Source: Streptomyces roseus (GTDB taxonomy: Bacteria; Actinomycetota; Actinomycetes; Streptomycetales; Streptomycetaceae). Taken from it: 64,000 nucleotides of DNA. Positions 1 to 8,841 of this stretch are shown here, piece after piece. The notes below the pieces were generated by a model that did no database searches, had not been told where the DNA came from, and saw nothing but the letters and a program-made list of their open reading frames with translations. Position numbers and translations under genes: made by a program. Location of the stretch: positions 1-64,000 of the forward strand of contig NZ_LFML01000029.1 of assembly GCF_001044425.1 (NCBI RefSeq), in the 5' to 3' direction. The stretch's first letter is position 1; the number at the start of each line of letters is the position of its first letter.

Positions 1-24
1 GGGAGAGTAGGACGCCGCCGAACA
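1..24 (+). rRNA. rrf: 5S rRNA, 3' end only
   Basis: The first bases match the conserved 3' end of Streptomyces 5S rRNA (GGGAGAGTAGGACGCCGCCG at 1-20, then AAC), including the strand that pairs with the 5' end. The rest of the gene lies outside the window. A strong terminator follows 10 nt later, as expected at the end of an rrn operon. The exact 3' nucleotide is uncertain by a few bases. Confidence 0.85.
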
Positions 25-33
25 ATCATTGTG

Positions 34-70
34 AAAAGCCCCGTACCGGGTATCCGGTACGGGGCTTTTT
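34..70 (+). terminator. rrn operon intrinsic terminator
   Basis: A 16-bp stem (left arm 34-49, right arm 54-69) closes a GTAT loop at 50-53 and ends in a run of T at 66-70. It lies directly after the 5S rRNA end, so it should end the rRNA transcript before the downstream acetyltransferase gene. Confidence 0.9.
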
Positions 71-109
71 GCGTTTACGGGCACGCCGGCCTGTGGTTGG
101 ATCCCGGCT

Positions 110-667
110 ATGGATGATCAGTACGTGATGCGTGCGGTACGGGCGGACGAGTGGGAGAAGGTCAAGGAGCTGCGGATCGCCGCGCTCAAGGACCCGGCTG
201 CACCGGTGGCCTTTCTCGAGACCCTGGACCAGGCCGAGTCCAGGACGGACGAGTTCTGGCAGGACCGGGCCAAGAGGGCTTCGCACGGACGGAATGCGCG
301 GCAGTTCGTGGCCGAGGCGCCCGACGGGGAGTGGGTCGGGTCGGTGACCGTGCTCGTCGAGGAAGGCGGGATCCCCGACTTCTTCGAGTGGGTCGTCGAG
401 CAGACCCAGGGGCACCTGGTGGGTGTGTTCGTACGTCCCGAACAGCGCGGGACCGGGCTGACCGAGCGGCTCTTCGCCGCCGCGCTGGAGTGGGCCTGGT
501 CGCTGGAGGGGCCGGCGCTGGAACGCGTACGGCTCTTCGTGCACGAGGACAACCCGCGGGCCGCGGCCTTCTACCAGCGGTTCGGATTCCGGGCGAGCGG
601 GCACGTCGTACCGGTGCCGGCGGACCCGGCGTCCAAGGAGTTCGAGTACGTACTGCCCCGCCCGTAG
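110..667 (+). CDS. GNAT family N-acetyltransferase
   Basis: A 185-residue protein with a single GNAT fold. The acetyl-CoA loop is visible as VRPEQRGTGLTERLF around residues 108-122, and the closing strand-helix motif NPRAAAFYQRFGFR lies near residues 148-161. It presumably acetylates a small amine or protein N-terminus in the cytoplasm; the substrate cannot be read. It is transcribed away from the rRNA operon and ends 9 bp before the stop codon of the convergent cmdA-like gene. No clear Shine-Dalgarno precedes the ATG. Confidence 0.85.
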   Translation: MDDQYVMRAVRADEWEKVKELRIAALKDPAAPVAFLETLDQAESRTDEFWQDRAKRASHGRNARQFVAEAPDGEWVGSVTVLVEEGGIPDFFEWVVEQTQGHLVGVFVRPEQRGTGLTERLFAAALEWAWSLEGPALERVRLFVHEDNPRAAAFYQRFGFRASGHVVPVPADPASKEFEYVLPRP

Positions 668-676
668 GTACGCCGA

Positions 677-2218
677 TCAGCCCTGGATCGCGGCGGCCTC
701 CGGCCAGCGGGCGCGGGCCTGCTCGCGGCTGCGGCACAGGGCGAGCAGGGGGAGGGAGCCCTCCTGGAGCAGCTCCGGGAGCTGGGGGATCGGGGCCACG
801 GCCGCGACGTCCTCCAGGACCAGGGTCAGTGGTGGGTCGAGCCGACCGTGGGATGACCGTGCGGCCATGCGGCGGCCGTGCTCGACCACGCTCGCGGCGA
901 GTGCGGTGAGCAACGGCATCGCACCCGGGTGGGTACGGGGGTCTTCCAGCGATTCGCCCACCAGATAGAGGGTTCCCCCTTCGGCGACGAACGATGCCAA
1001 GGTCAGTGCATCTGTTCGGTTCGGATTGCAGGCCTCGCGGATGTGGATCGACGTGAGGCAGGAGAGGGCACGGGCCGTCAGGTGCTGAGCCTGCTCGCGG
1101 CGTTCGGGGTGGGCGGTGAGGGCGCTCTCCAGCTCGCCGGCGGCGCCCGGGGCGGCCTGGGGGTGGGTGCGGAGGATGCGTACCGGGTCCTGGGCGCTGT
1201 TGCCCTGGGCCCACCGGTGCAACTGCTTGAACGGGCGGCCGTCGAGGGCCGCGGCCTGCAGCCAGCTCCGCAGGAGCGTTTCCGCCGTATCGGCGATGGC
1301 CGCGTCCATACGGGCCTGGGGCCGTACGGGGGCCAGCAGTGCGATCGCGCGGGCCGCGGCGGTGTCGCGGTCGGCGCAGGCGTCGGCCGGGTTCCAGTGC
1401 ATGCGGGCCGGGGTGTCGCACAGGTGCGAGGGGTCGTAGAGGAGGACCGGGCCGAGTTTGGCGCGGGCGTCCTTCGTCTCCGCCCACAGGGCCGGGGAGG
1501 AGGTGACGACCAGGGCCGCGCCCTCCGCTGCCGCCAGGGTCTGGAGGGCGGGGGCGTGGCGCTCGGCCGGACTGCCATAGACCATGCGGCCGTGGACGCC
1601 GCCGACGTCGGGGGCTGGGCCCCCGGGCCGGCTCCCGGAGCCGTACGCCCGCGCGGGCGCGGGTACGGCGGGCGGTGCGGCCGCCGGGTGGGGCAGCGGA
1701 ACCGGGGCGGGCGGCGGCGCGGTGGGGCGCGGCGGACCGGCCGGGGGCGGGATCGGGACCGAAGAGGGCGCCGGGACGGGGGCCGGCGCCGCAGCCGGCG
1801 CCGTTGCCGCTGCCGCGGCCCACGCCGGGTTCGGCGCCGGGGGAGCCGGGGCCGCGTCGGCCGGCTTCCTGCGGCGGGACCTCGTACGGGCGATGACGCC
1901 CATGACGAAGACCGTCAGGACGAACAGGATCAGGAGCTGGCTGACGAAGAGGCCCCAGAAGAGCCCCCAGCCCGAAAGGGCCTGGGGGTCGGTGTCCGGC
2001 CAGGCTCCCGGGACGTCGTGGGGTTGGGTGATCAGGGCGCGGACCGCCCCCGGGGTGTGGGTGAACGTCACCGTGGACGGCCAGGCGCCCTTCGAGAAGA
2101 GCGCGGCCAGGCCCGTCGACGTCCAGACGAGGGCCGCCAGGCCCAGGAGGAAGGCGAGGAGGGCGATCAGGAGGGCGTCCGGGATGCCGCCCTGTTCCTT
2201 TCCGTTGCGTTCTTGCAC
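677..2218 (-). CDS. cmdA: VirD4/TraG-like membrane protein with degenerate P-loop (CmdA type)
   Basis: A 513-residue protein with two N-terminal membrane segments (about 14-37 and 85-107), a Pro/Ala-rich linker (about 115-190) and a C-terminal domain laid out like a type IV coupling protein. The strand LYDPSHL followed by MHWNPADAC matches the VirD4 region after Walker A, and VLEDVAAVAPIPQLPELL matches the VirD4 Walker B block. The expected P-loop is replaced by LVVTSSPALWAE, so nucleotide binding is doubtful. The GTG start abuts the TAA stop of cmdB, suggesting translational coupling. From memory it corresponds to S. coelicolor SCO4126, last gene of the cmdABCDEF operon that affects differentiation. 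The VirD4 relationship is my inference. Confidence 0.75.
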   Translation of the reverse strand: MQERNGKEQGGIPDALLIALLAFLLGLAALVWTSTGLAALFSKGAWPSTVTFTHTPGAVRALITQPHDVPGAWPDTDPQALSGWGLFWGLFVSQLLILFVLTVFVMGVIARTRSRRRKPADAAPAPPAPNPAWAAAAATAPAAAPAPVPAPSSVPIPPPAGPPRPTAPPPAPVPLPHPAAAPPAVPAPARAYGSGSRPGGPAPDVGGVHGRMVYGSPAERHAPALQTLAAAEGAALVVTSSPALWAETKDARAKLGPVLLYDPSHLCDTPARMHWNPADACADRDTAAARAIALLAPVRPQARMDAAIADTAETLLRSWLQAAALDGRPFKQLHRWAQGNSAQDPVRILRTHPQAAPGAAGELESALTAHPERREQAQHLTARALSCLTSIHIREACNPNRTDALTLASFVAEGGTLYLVGESLEDPRTHPGAMPLLTALAASVVEHGRRMAARSSHGRLDPPLTLVLEDVAAVAPIPQLPELLQEGSLPLLALCRSREQARARWPEAAAIQG

Positions 2219-3646
2219 TTACGCCACCGTGGTCGCCGAGCCCGGGCCGCCGTTGCGGTGGCGTTCCATCAGGAGGGCTCTTTCCTCAGCCTCCAGCTCG
2301 GCCGCCAGCAGGTCGTCGGGGAGCTGGGACGGGGACGAGGACTCCGTCATGGCGCGGTCCGTGTAGACCAGGGGGCGCTCCGCCTCCGTGATCAGGTGTT
2401 TGACGACCTGGACGTTGCCGTTGACGTCCCAGACCGCGATGCCGGGGGTGAGGGTCGGGATGATCTCCACGGCCCAGCGGGGCAGGCCCAGTACCCGGCC
2501 CGTGGCTCTGGCCTCGTCCGCCTTCTGGGCGTAGATCGTGCGGGTCGAGGCCATCTTGAGGATGGCCGCGGCCTCGCGGGCGGCCGCGCCGTCGACCACG
2601 TCGGAGAGGTGGTGGACGACGGCCACGAAGGACAGGCCGAGGCGGCGGCCGAACTTCAGGAGGCGCTGGAACAGCTGTGCCACGAAGGGGCTGTTGATGA
2701 TGTGCCAGGCCTCTTCGACCAGGAAGATGCGCTTCTTGCGGTCCGGGCGGATCCAGGTGTGCTCCAGCCAGACGCCGACGATCGCCATCAGGATCGGCAT
2801 CGCGATCGAGTTGCGGTCGATGTGCGAGAGGTCGAAGACGATGAGGGGGGCGTCGAGGTCGATGCCCACCGTCGTGGGGCCGTCGAACATGCCGCGGAGG
2901 TCGCCGTCGACCAGGCGGTCGAGTACGAGGGCCACGTCGAGGCCCCAGGCCCGTACGTCGTCTATGTCGACGTTCATGGCTTCCGCGGATTCGGCCTCCG
3001 GGTGGCGGAGCTGTTCCACGATGTCCGTGAGGACCGGCTGGCGGTCGCGGATCGTGTCGACGACGTAGGCGTGCGCGACCTTGAGGGCGAAGCCGGAGCG
3101 TTCGTCGAGGCCGTGGCCCATGGCGACTTCGATGATGGTCCGGAGCAGGGCGAGCTGGCCGGTCGTGGTGATCGCCGGGTCGAGGGGGTTGAGGCGGATC
3201 CCGTCGTCGTTGGCGGCGATGGGGTCCAGGCGGATGGGGGTTATCCCCAGCTGCTGGGCGATGAGGTTCCACTCGCCGACGCCGTCCTCGCCTTGGGCGT
3301 CGAGGACGACGACCTGGCGGTCGCGGAAGCGGAGCTGGCGCAGGACGTAGGTCTTCTCCAGCGCCGACTTGCCGTTGCCGGACTCGCCGAGGACCAGCCA
3401 GTGCGGGGCCGGCAGCTGCTGGCCGTACAGCTGGAAGGGGTCGTAGATGTAGCCCTTGCCGCTGTAGACCTCGCGGCCGATGATGACGCCGGAGTCGCCG
3501 AGTCCGGGGGCGGCGGTGGGCAGGTAGACGGCCTGGGCCTGCCCGGTGGAGGTGCGTACGGGCAGGCGCGTGGTCTCGACCTTGCCGAACAGGAAGCTGG
3601 TGAAGGCGTCCGTCAGAGCGGACATGGGATCTCGCATGGGCGGCAC
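2219..3646 (-). CDS. cmdB: VirB4-like secretion ATPase, C-terminal ATPase half (CmdB type)
   Basis: A 475-residue ATPase. Walker A is GESGNGKS at residues 87-94, and Walker B is RIFLVEEAWHI near 302-312, followed by VirB4-type motifs (FLSFVAVVHH-like sensor strand, then AQKADEARA). The start resembles the point where the VirB4 ATPase domain normally begins, and the N-terminal VirB4 domain is supplied by the upstream neighbour. The GTG at 3646 has GGGAGG only 3 nt upstream; the ATG at 3637 (residue 4) is an alternative. It follows cmdC by 10 nt and is coupled to cmdA. It should power assembly or substrate transfer at the membrane. Confidence 0.85.
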   Translation of the reverse strand: MPPMRDPMSALTDAFTSFLFGKVETTRLPVRTSTGQAQAVYLPTAAPGLGDSGVIIGREVYSGKGYIYDPFQLYGQQLPAPHWLVLGESGNGKSALEKTYVLRQLRFRDRQVVVLDAQGEDGVGEWNLIAQQLGITPIRLDPIAANDDGIRLNPLDPAITTTGQLALLRTIIEVAMGHGLDERSGFALKVAHAYVVDTIRDRQPVLTDIVEQLRHPEAESAEAMNVDIDDVRAWGLDVALVLDRLVDGDLRGMFDGPTTVGIDLDAPLIVFDLSHIDRNSIAMPILMAIVGVWLEHTWIRPDRKKRIFLVEEAWHIINSPFVAQLFQRLLKFGRRLGLSFVAVVHHLSDVVDGAAAREAAAILKMASTRTIYAQKADEARATGRVLGLPRWAVEIIPTLTPGIAVWDVNGNVQVVKHLITEAERPLVYTDRAMTESSSPSQLPDDLLAAELEAEERALLMERHRNGGPGSATTVA

Positions 3647-3656
3647 TTCCCTCCCG

Positions 3657-5219
3657 CTAGCGACGGATGCCGGTGGCGAACGGCAACGTGTTGACGAAGG
3701 CGCGGTGGTGCTCGCGGTCGCACCACTCCAGCTTCAGGTAGGACTTGCCCGCCGAGGCGCGGATGGTGCGCTTGTCGCGGGCGAGGGCCTCCGGGGATCG
3801 GGAGGACACCGTGATGTACCCGACCAGGTTGACTCCCGCGGCACCGCTGGCGAGATCTTCACCCCTCTGGTCGAGCCGGCCGTGGGCGGCGATGTCGCGG
3901 GGGTCGACGGTGCGGTTCATCTTGGCGGCGCGGCTGGCGTCGGCCTCGTCGTTGGTCTTCTCGGTGAGCATGCGCTCGATGGCCACCTCGGTGGGCTCCA
4001 GATCCATGGTGACGGCGACGGTGCGGATCACGTCGGGGGTGTGGACGAGGAGGGGCGCGAGGAAGTTGACGCCGACCGGGGTCATCGGCCATTCCTTCAC
4101 CCAGGCCGTGGCGTGGCACCAGGGGGCGCGGGTGGAGGACTCGCGGGTCTTGGCCTGGAGGAAGGTGGGCTCGACCGCGTCGAGTTCGGCGGGCCAGGCG
4201 TTGCGCTTGGTCATGGCCTGGATGTGGTCGATGGGGTGGTCCGGGTCGTACATGGAGTGCACGAGGGAGGCGAGGCGGCCCTGGCCGAGGGGCTGGCGGA
4301 CGCGGATGTCGGCTTCGGCGAGGCGGGCGCAGATGTCGGTGAGCTCGCGGGCCATGACGATGGCGAGGCCGGCGTCGCGGTCGAGCTTGCGGCCCTTGTG
4401 CGGGGTGCCGGCGCGGGCGATGGTGTGGGCCTCGCCGGCGAGTTCGCGCGTGTAGTGCATGCAGGCGACGAGGTACGCGCGGTGCTGCTCGGAGGAGGTG
4501 GAGACCATCGACTGGAGCTGGTCGTACGAGTCGCGCAGCCAGACGGGGGCCTTGGTGTCGCCGCGCTGAGCGACGTCCTTGGCGTGTGCGTCCGGGTCGG
4601 CGGGGAGCGTACGGGCGAGCATCTGGAGGCGGGTGACGAAGCCGTCGCCGTTGGCGACGTGCTTGAGGAGGGTGCCGAAGCGGTCGACGAGGGCTTCCTG
4701 GTCCTCGCTGTCGCGCAGGCCGACGCCGGGGCCCTCGATCTCGATGGCGGCGGTGACGGTCCGGCGGTCGGCGTGCAGGAGTACGGCGATCTCGTCGGGG
4801 CCGAAGGGGGCGGCGAGCCAGTTGATCCGGCCGATTCCGGGGGGTGGGCCGACCTCGACCTCGCGGCCGTCGGCGGCGCGGACGCCGGCTTCCATGGCGG
4901 AGGAGCGGTACGTCGTGCCGCGGCGCAGGGTGCGCTTGTAGCTGCGGTTGATCTCGAACCACTTGTAGAAGGTGCGGCCCTTGTACGGGACGTACACGGC
5001 GGCCAGCGCGAGCATGGGGAACCCGGCGAGGCTGACGATGCGCAGGGTGAGGGCGGGGACGAGCAGGCCGCTCATCATGCCGAGGAACGCGCCGACGATG
5101 ATCAGGGCGATCTCGCCGCTTTCGCGGTTCTTGCCGACGATCGCGTTCGGCCGGGCCCGGCCGATGAGATACGTGCGGCGGGGCGCGACCGGGTGCAGCT
5201 GGTGGGACTGGGTCGTCAA
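3657..5219 (-). CDS. cmdC: SCO6880-family protein: VirB3/PrgI-like membrane segment plus VirB4 N-terminal domain (CmdC type)
   Basis: A 520-residue protein. Two adjacent membrane segments (about 33-75) with a basic following region resemble VirB3/PrgI. The rest resembles the N-terminal, non-ATPase part of VirB4: no Walker motif is present, and it ends with LEWCDREHHRAFVNTLPF, like the end of that domain in VirB4/TcpF proteins. It starts with TTG; the stop codon of cmdD overlaps it as TTGA, a 4-nt translational-coupling overlap. With cmdB directly downstream, the pair looks like one VirB4 cut in two. The S. coelicolor counterpart is SCO4128 from memory. Confidence 0.8.
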   Translation of the reverse strand: MTTQSHQLHPVAPRRTYLIGRARPNAIVGKNRESGEIALIIVGAFLGMMSGLLVPALTLRIVSLAGFPMLALAAVYVPYKGRTFYKWFEINRSYKRTLRRGTTYRSSAMEAGVRAADGREVEVGPPPGIGRINWLAAPFGPDEIAVLLHADRRTVTAAIEIEGPGVGLRDSEDQEALVDRFGTLLKHVANGDGFVTRLQMLARTLPADPDAHAKDVAQRGDTKAPVWLRDSYDQLQSMVSTSSEQHRAYLVACMHYTRELAGEAHTIARAGTPHKGRKLDRDAGLAIVMARELTDICARLAEADIRVRQPLGQGRLASLVHSMYDPDHPIDHIQAMTKRNAWPAELDAVEPTFLQAKTRESSTRAPWCHATAWVKEWPMTPVGVNFLAPLLVHTPDVIRTVAVTMDLEPTEVAIERMLTEKTNDEADASRAAKMNRTVDPRDIAAHGRLDQRGEDLASGAAGVNLVGYITVSSRSPEALARDKRTIRASAGKSYLKLEWCDREHHRAFVNTLPFATGIRR

Positions 5220-6520
5220 CGCCCGTCACCTCCTGTGTTCCTCGTACTCGATCCGGAGCGGGGCGCGGGTGCGGCGGAGGGGACGGATCCGCCGCCGGAG
5301 GTGGGGCGGCTGCTGTGGGCGGCCACGCCTCCGGAGAGGGGGTTGGCGGGGCGGGGGGCGCTGGAGCCGCCGCCGTCACCGCCGCGGTGGGCGCCGCGGC
5401 TGCTGTGGGTCTTGATGCCCTGGGATACGAGTGAGGCCGGGGAGCTGATGACGGCGGCGGCCTGGGCGCCGTCGGTGGCCTTGCTGCGGTTCGAGCGGGC
5501 GGAGGCGATCTCGTCGCCGAAGCCGGGGACGAAGCGGTAGATCATCGCGGAGGCGAAGATCGCCAGGAGGATGATCGCGAGGCCGGAGACGACGGCGGAG
5601 AAGGCGTTCGGGCCCTTTTCTCCGGCGAGGGCGCCGGCGAGGCCGAGGACGATGACGATGACCGGCTTCACGAGGATGACGGCGATCATGATGCCGGCCC
5701 AGCGGCGGACGTGGCCCCAGAGGTTGCGGTCGACGAGTCCGGCGTAGACGACGACGCCGAGGAGGGCGCCGACGTAGAGGAGGGCGGCCCGGACGAAGAG
5801 TTCGAGGAAGAGGACGCCGGCGGCGAGGACGGTGACGAGGGAGACGACGATCAGCATGATCGGGCCGCCGCCGATGGAGTCGCCCTTCTTGAGGGCCTCG
5901 ATGAAGGAGCCGAAGAAGACGTCGGTCTGGCCGCCGCTCGCCGAGGCGATGACCTCTGTGACGCCGTCGGTGGCGGAGACGACGGTGTAGAGGATCAGGG
6001 GGGTGAAGGCGGAGGCGAGGACGGTGAGCCAGAGGAAGCCGACGGCTTCGGAGATGGCGGTGGTGAGGGGGACGCCGCGGATGGCGCGCTTGGCGACGGC
6101 GAAGAGCCAGAGGACCAGCGTGAGGATGGTGGAGGCGGCGAAGACGACGGCGTACTGCTTGAGGAAGGCGCCGTTGGTGAAGTCGACGTTGGCCGTGCCC
6201 TTGATCGCCTTGCTGAGCTCGGTGACGATCCAGGCGGCGGCGTCGGCGCAGCCCTTGGCCAGGGAGGCGAGGGGGTTGAGGGCGTCGGTGGGGTCGCTGG
6301 GTGCCAGGCCCGTGCGGGGGGCGCCTGCGGCGCCGCTGCCGCGCTCGCAGTAGTCCCGGGCCGGCCCTGCGATCAGTGCGCACGGGTCGTTGCTGGCGCT
6401 GGGTGTGGGAGTCGGCGACGGGTCGGCGGTCGCGCGGGCGGCGAGGAGGATGACGGCGGCCTGCGCCGCGGCTGCGGTGACGCCGATGAGGCGCAGCGAG
6501 GGCCTGCGGCTAGCGGGCAT
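5216..6520 (-). CDS. cmdD: TrbL/VirB6-like polytopic membrane protein (CmdD type)
   Basis: A 434-residue protein with an N-terminal signal or anchor segment (about 10-32), a short Cys-containing extracytoplasmic stretch, then six or so hydrophobic helices between about 120 and 330. A Ser/Gly-rich, charged cytoplasmic tail fills the last 90 residues. This layout is that of VirB6/TrbL, the inner-membrane channel component of type IV secretion systems. Its 3' end overlaps cmdC by 4 nt and its 5' end overlaps the cmdE coding region by 11 nt, so it is inside one operon. No enzymatic motif is visible. Confidence 0.75.
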   Translation of the reverse strand: MPASRRPSLRLIGVTAAAAQAAVILLAARATADPSPTPTPSASNDPCALIAGPARDYCERGSGAAGAPRTGLAPSDPTDALNPLASLAKGCADAAAWIVTELSKAIKGTANVDFTNGAFLKQYAVVFAASTILTLVLWLFAVAKRAIRGVPLTTAISEAVGFLWLTVLASAFTPLILYTVVSATDGVTEVIASASGGQTDVFFGSFIEALKKGDSIGGGPIMLIVVSLVTVLAAGVLFLELFVRAALLYVGALLGVVVYAGLVDRNLWGHVRRWAGIMIAVILVKPVIVIVLGLAGALAGEKGPNAFSAVVSGLAIILLAIFASAMIYRFVPGFGDEIASARSNRSKATDGAQAAAVISSPASLVSQGIKTHSSRGAHRGGDGGGSSAPRPANPLSGGVAAHSSRPTSGGGSVPSAAPAPRSGSSTRNTGGDGR

Positions 6521-7349
6521 AGGTGAACCCTCCGAATTCGGTGACGGCCTTGCCGATTTCGTCGGAGGTGGACACGGGATTGTCGCCGGTGACCGGGGTG
6601 GGTCCGGTCTTCTGGGCGGTCTCCAGGACCTTCCAGTCGGACCCGTTCCACTTGAGGTTGAGCGAGATGGTGAACCAGCCGTTGGTCACGGGCCGGGTGG
6701 ACTTCTCGCCGGTCAGCCCGAACATCCCGATGCACCACACGTCCACTGAGGCGGCTTCGCCCGCGAAGTTCTTGATCTTGGAGCCCACCGGGACGGTCCG
6801 GCTGACGAACGTGGAGCCCGTGGGGGCGGCGCCGTCCTTGCTCAGACCGATCTGTGACAGCAGGCCGGCCGAGTAGTCGGCGTCGAACCCTGCTTGGAGT
6901 TTGGCCCGCGTGCTGTCGTCCGCGAGGGCGTCGACGATGGTGTGTCTGCGCGCGGCGTTGAACATGCCGTCAGAGCCCAGTGTGACGGCGTAGTTCGAGG
7001 CGGCCGACTGTGCTCCTTGTTCGTTCTGCGCGAAGCCGGCGGGGATGGTGCCGTTTTTGCCGTCCACCGGGCGGGTGCCCGTGGCCGTCGTCGAGGCGGG
7101 GGAGGGCGGGGTGTCCGCCGACGGGGGGGTCGGGGTGTCTCCCGACCGGTTGGCGAAGGCGATCGCCGCCATCAGGAGGACCACCACGCCGACCACCGTC
7201 ACCAGGCTGCGCGAGGCGCGCGGGGTGCGGCGGGGGGTGCCGTACGGGTCCGACGGGGAGTCGGGGAGGCGGGTGCGGGTCTGGCCCGTGCCGCCGATGT
7301 CGCCGTAGCCGCCGCCGGCGCCACCGCCGTACTGGTCCTCGGTGCTCAT
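6510..7349 (-). CDS. cmdE: Single-pass membrane protein, VirB8/TcpC-like (CmdE type)
   Basis: Starting at the ATG at 7349 gives 279 residues; an upstream in-frame ATG at 7400 would add 17 atypical residues and has no ribosome site. Residues 1-47 are Gly/Pro-rich and cytoplasmic, 48-66 form one membrane helix, and a Pro/Thr/Ser spacer leads to an extracytoplasmic domain. That domain contains WFTISLNLKWNGSDWKVLE, like the NTF2-like sheets of VirB8/TcpC proteins. Such proteins form the periplasmic or wall-side scaffold of type IV systems. It overlaps cmdD by 11 nt and follows cmdF by 79 nt. The VirB8 assignment rests on layout and position. Confidence 0.7.
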   Translation of the reverse strand: MSTEDQYGGGAGGGYGDIGGTGQTRTRLPDSPSDPYGTPRRTPRASRSLVTVVGVVVLLMAAIAFANRSGDTPTPPSADTPPSPASTTATGTRPVDGKNGTIPAGFAQNEQGAQSAASNYAVTLGSDGMFNAARRHTIVDALADDSTRAKLQAGFDADYSAGLLSQIGLSKDGAAPTGSTFVSRTVPVGSKIKNFAGEAASVDVWCIGMFGLTGEKSTRPVTNGWFTISLNLKWNGSDWKVLETAQKTGPTPVTGDNPVSTSDEIGKAVTEFGGFTYAR

Positions 7350-7428
7350 CTCGTTTCCGCCCCCTCTGCTTCGTACGACGGTGGTGTGGTGGTTCCTCAT
7401 CAGGTCGGGTGGCCGGTGGGCGGCCCGG

Positions 7429-7746
7429 CTAGACGGCCATTCCGTAGACGATGGTGAAGAGGGTGCCGAGGGAGCCGATGATGAACACGCCGGTCAGGCC
7501 GGCGACGATCAGGCCCTTGCCCTGTTCCGCGCTGAAGGTGTCGCGCAGTGCGGTGGCGCCGATGCGCTGCTTGGCCGCGCCCCAGATGGCGATGCCGAGG
7601 CAGAGGAGGATCGCGACGGCCATGACCACCTCGATCATGACCTTCGCTTCGTTGCCGAGACTGCCGAACGGCCCCCAGTTCGGGGCGATTCCGCCGATGA
7701 TGGTGGTGATGTCGCCCTTTTCGGCTGCCAGGATCATGTAACTCAC
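7429..7746 (-). CDS. cmdF: Small two-helix membrane protein, VirB2-pilin-like (CmdF type)
   Basis: A 105-residue protein with two strong hydrophobic helices (about 38-58 and 80-101) separated by a short basic loop with AAKQRIG. Size, topology and position at the head of a type IV-like operon suggest a VirB2-type subunit, although no signal peptide is evident. The start is either the GTG at 7746 (AGGGGCG upstream) or the ATG at 7737 (GGTGAG upstream). It is the first gene of the leftward cmd operon. From memory the S. coelicolor gene is SCO4131. Confidence 0.7.
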   Translation of the reverse strand: MSYMILAAEKGDITTIIGGIAPNWGPFGSLGNEAKVMIEVVMAVAILLCLGIAIWGAAKQRIGATALRDTFSAEQGKGLIVAGLTGVFIIGSLGTLFTIVYGMAV

Positions 7747-8141
7747 CGCCCCTGTATGGGTAGTTCCGCTGGCCCGTGCCCGACGGCAGGGGTCACGTAC
7801 TATCTTCGCTGATGAAACCGCCGTCGTACGTCGACTTGACGGCTCTCTTTACCCGATCTCCCGCGCTTTGACCCGTCTGTGCGCTCTGACCTGGGCGGGG
7901 GCGGCGGGTGTGCGGGAGAACATATGGTCACTCTGTGTATCACGGTGGGTGACCCCGGGCAATGATTGCCCTCTCGGCTTGCGGGGGGCCGCTCGGGTGG
8001 CCGCCGTTCGGCGCAGTCTGCGGGCGTGTCGTTGGGCCGAGTCGCTGACGTTGGTCCGACATTCCGTCAGTCGTTCCATGTTTCCGCCGAGTTGCGGGAG
8101 ATGCTCCTGGCCGTCTGTTCGGACGATGCGAGGAGTGACGG
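7747..8141. other. Divergent intergenic region between cmdF and the collagen-like gene
   Basis: About 395 bp without a credible gene. It is less GC-rich than its flanks and must hold the cmd operon promoter on the minus strand; GATAGT (complement of 7799-7804) is a possible -10 there. For the plus strand, AGGAG 7 nt before the ATG at 8142 is the ribosome site of the collagen-like gene. No PHO-box or other repeated operator was recognised. Confidence 0.4.
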
Positions 8142-8834
8142 ATGGGTTCCGCAGTGAAGGTCGGTAGGCGCGCGTGGCTCGCCGGTGGGTTCGCGGTTCC
8201 GCTGGCGATCGCGCTGGTGGGCGCTTCGGTGCCGGCGATGGCGGCGCAGGGGGCGGGCGGCGCGGTCGCGCCGGGCTGGAGCAGCAGCAAGTGCCCGGAG
8301 CCGGATGCGAGGACGCTGCCGGCCAAGGCTCCCGGGAAGGCGGCGAAGGCCGCCAAGGCCAAGAAGGCGGCCAAGCCCGCCAACTCGTGCTCCGGTCAGA
8401 AGGGCGACCGCGGCCCGCAGGGGCCCAAGGGTGACCGGGGCCCGAAGGGTGACCGCGGGCCGCAGGGACCGAAGGGTGACCGGGGTCCGAAGGGTGACCG
8501 GGGTCCGAACGGCGCGCACGGGCCGTGCGAGGACATCGACACGGCGCTGGGGCTGAGCGACACGGAGTTCAGTGTCGTGCTGCACCGGGGCCGGACCACG
8601 CTGGGTGTGCGGGAGACGGCGCCGATCGGCTCGTACACCTGGAAGGACCTCACGACGCAGCTGAACCCGGGGCACCCGAGGAACGCGTGCGGGGTGTCGA
8701 TCGACGCGGTGGGCTTCACGGTGTACGTGAAGGTGCTGACGACCACGGGTGACGTGTTCGAGAACCAGTGCACGTACACCCCGGCGGCCGTGCTGACCTG
8801 TCCGTCGGGCTGGACGGCCATCATCAGGCCGTGA
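8142..8834 (+). CDS. Secreted collagen-like Gly-X-Y repeat protein
   Basis: A 230-residue protein. Residues 1-35 form a signal peptide (GRRAWLAG, hydrophobic core, cleavage near AMA-A); the RR pair leaves Sec or Tat export open. A Lys/Ala linker (62-80) precedes 15 perfect Gly-X-Y triplets (85-128), mostly GDR, GPK and GPQ, rich in charge pairs that stabilise bacterial collagen helices. A C-terminal domain of about 100 residues with three cysteines may trimerise or cap the helix. Part of the repeat is duplicated at DNA level. AGGAG lies 7 nt before the ATG. Function is unknown; a surface or matrix role is inferred. Confidence 0.8.
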   Translation: MGSAVKVGRRAWLAGGFAVPLAIALVGASVPAMAAQGAGGAVAPGWSSSKCPEPDARTLPAKAPGKAAKAAKAKKAAKPANSCSGQKGDRGPQGPKGDRGPKGDRGPQGPKGDRGPKGDRGPNGAHGPCEDIDTALGLSDTEFSVVLHRGRTTLGVRETAPIGSYTWKDLTTQLNPGHPRNACGVSIDAVGFTVYVKVLTTTGDVFENQCTYTPAAVLTCPSGWTAIIRP

Positions 8835-8841
8835 GTCGGGG

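Noticed and set aside
878..3694. A 938-codon open frame antisense to cmdA/cmdB
   Set aside because: It is a GC-skew shadow: low-complexity Gly/Arg/Asp/Val composition, no domains, and the opposite strand encodes motif-bearing proteins.
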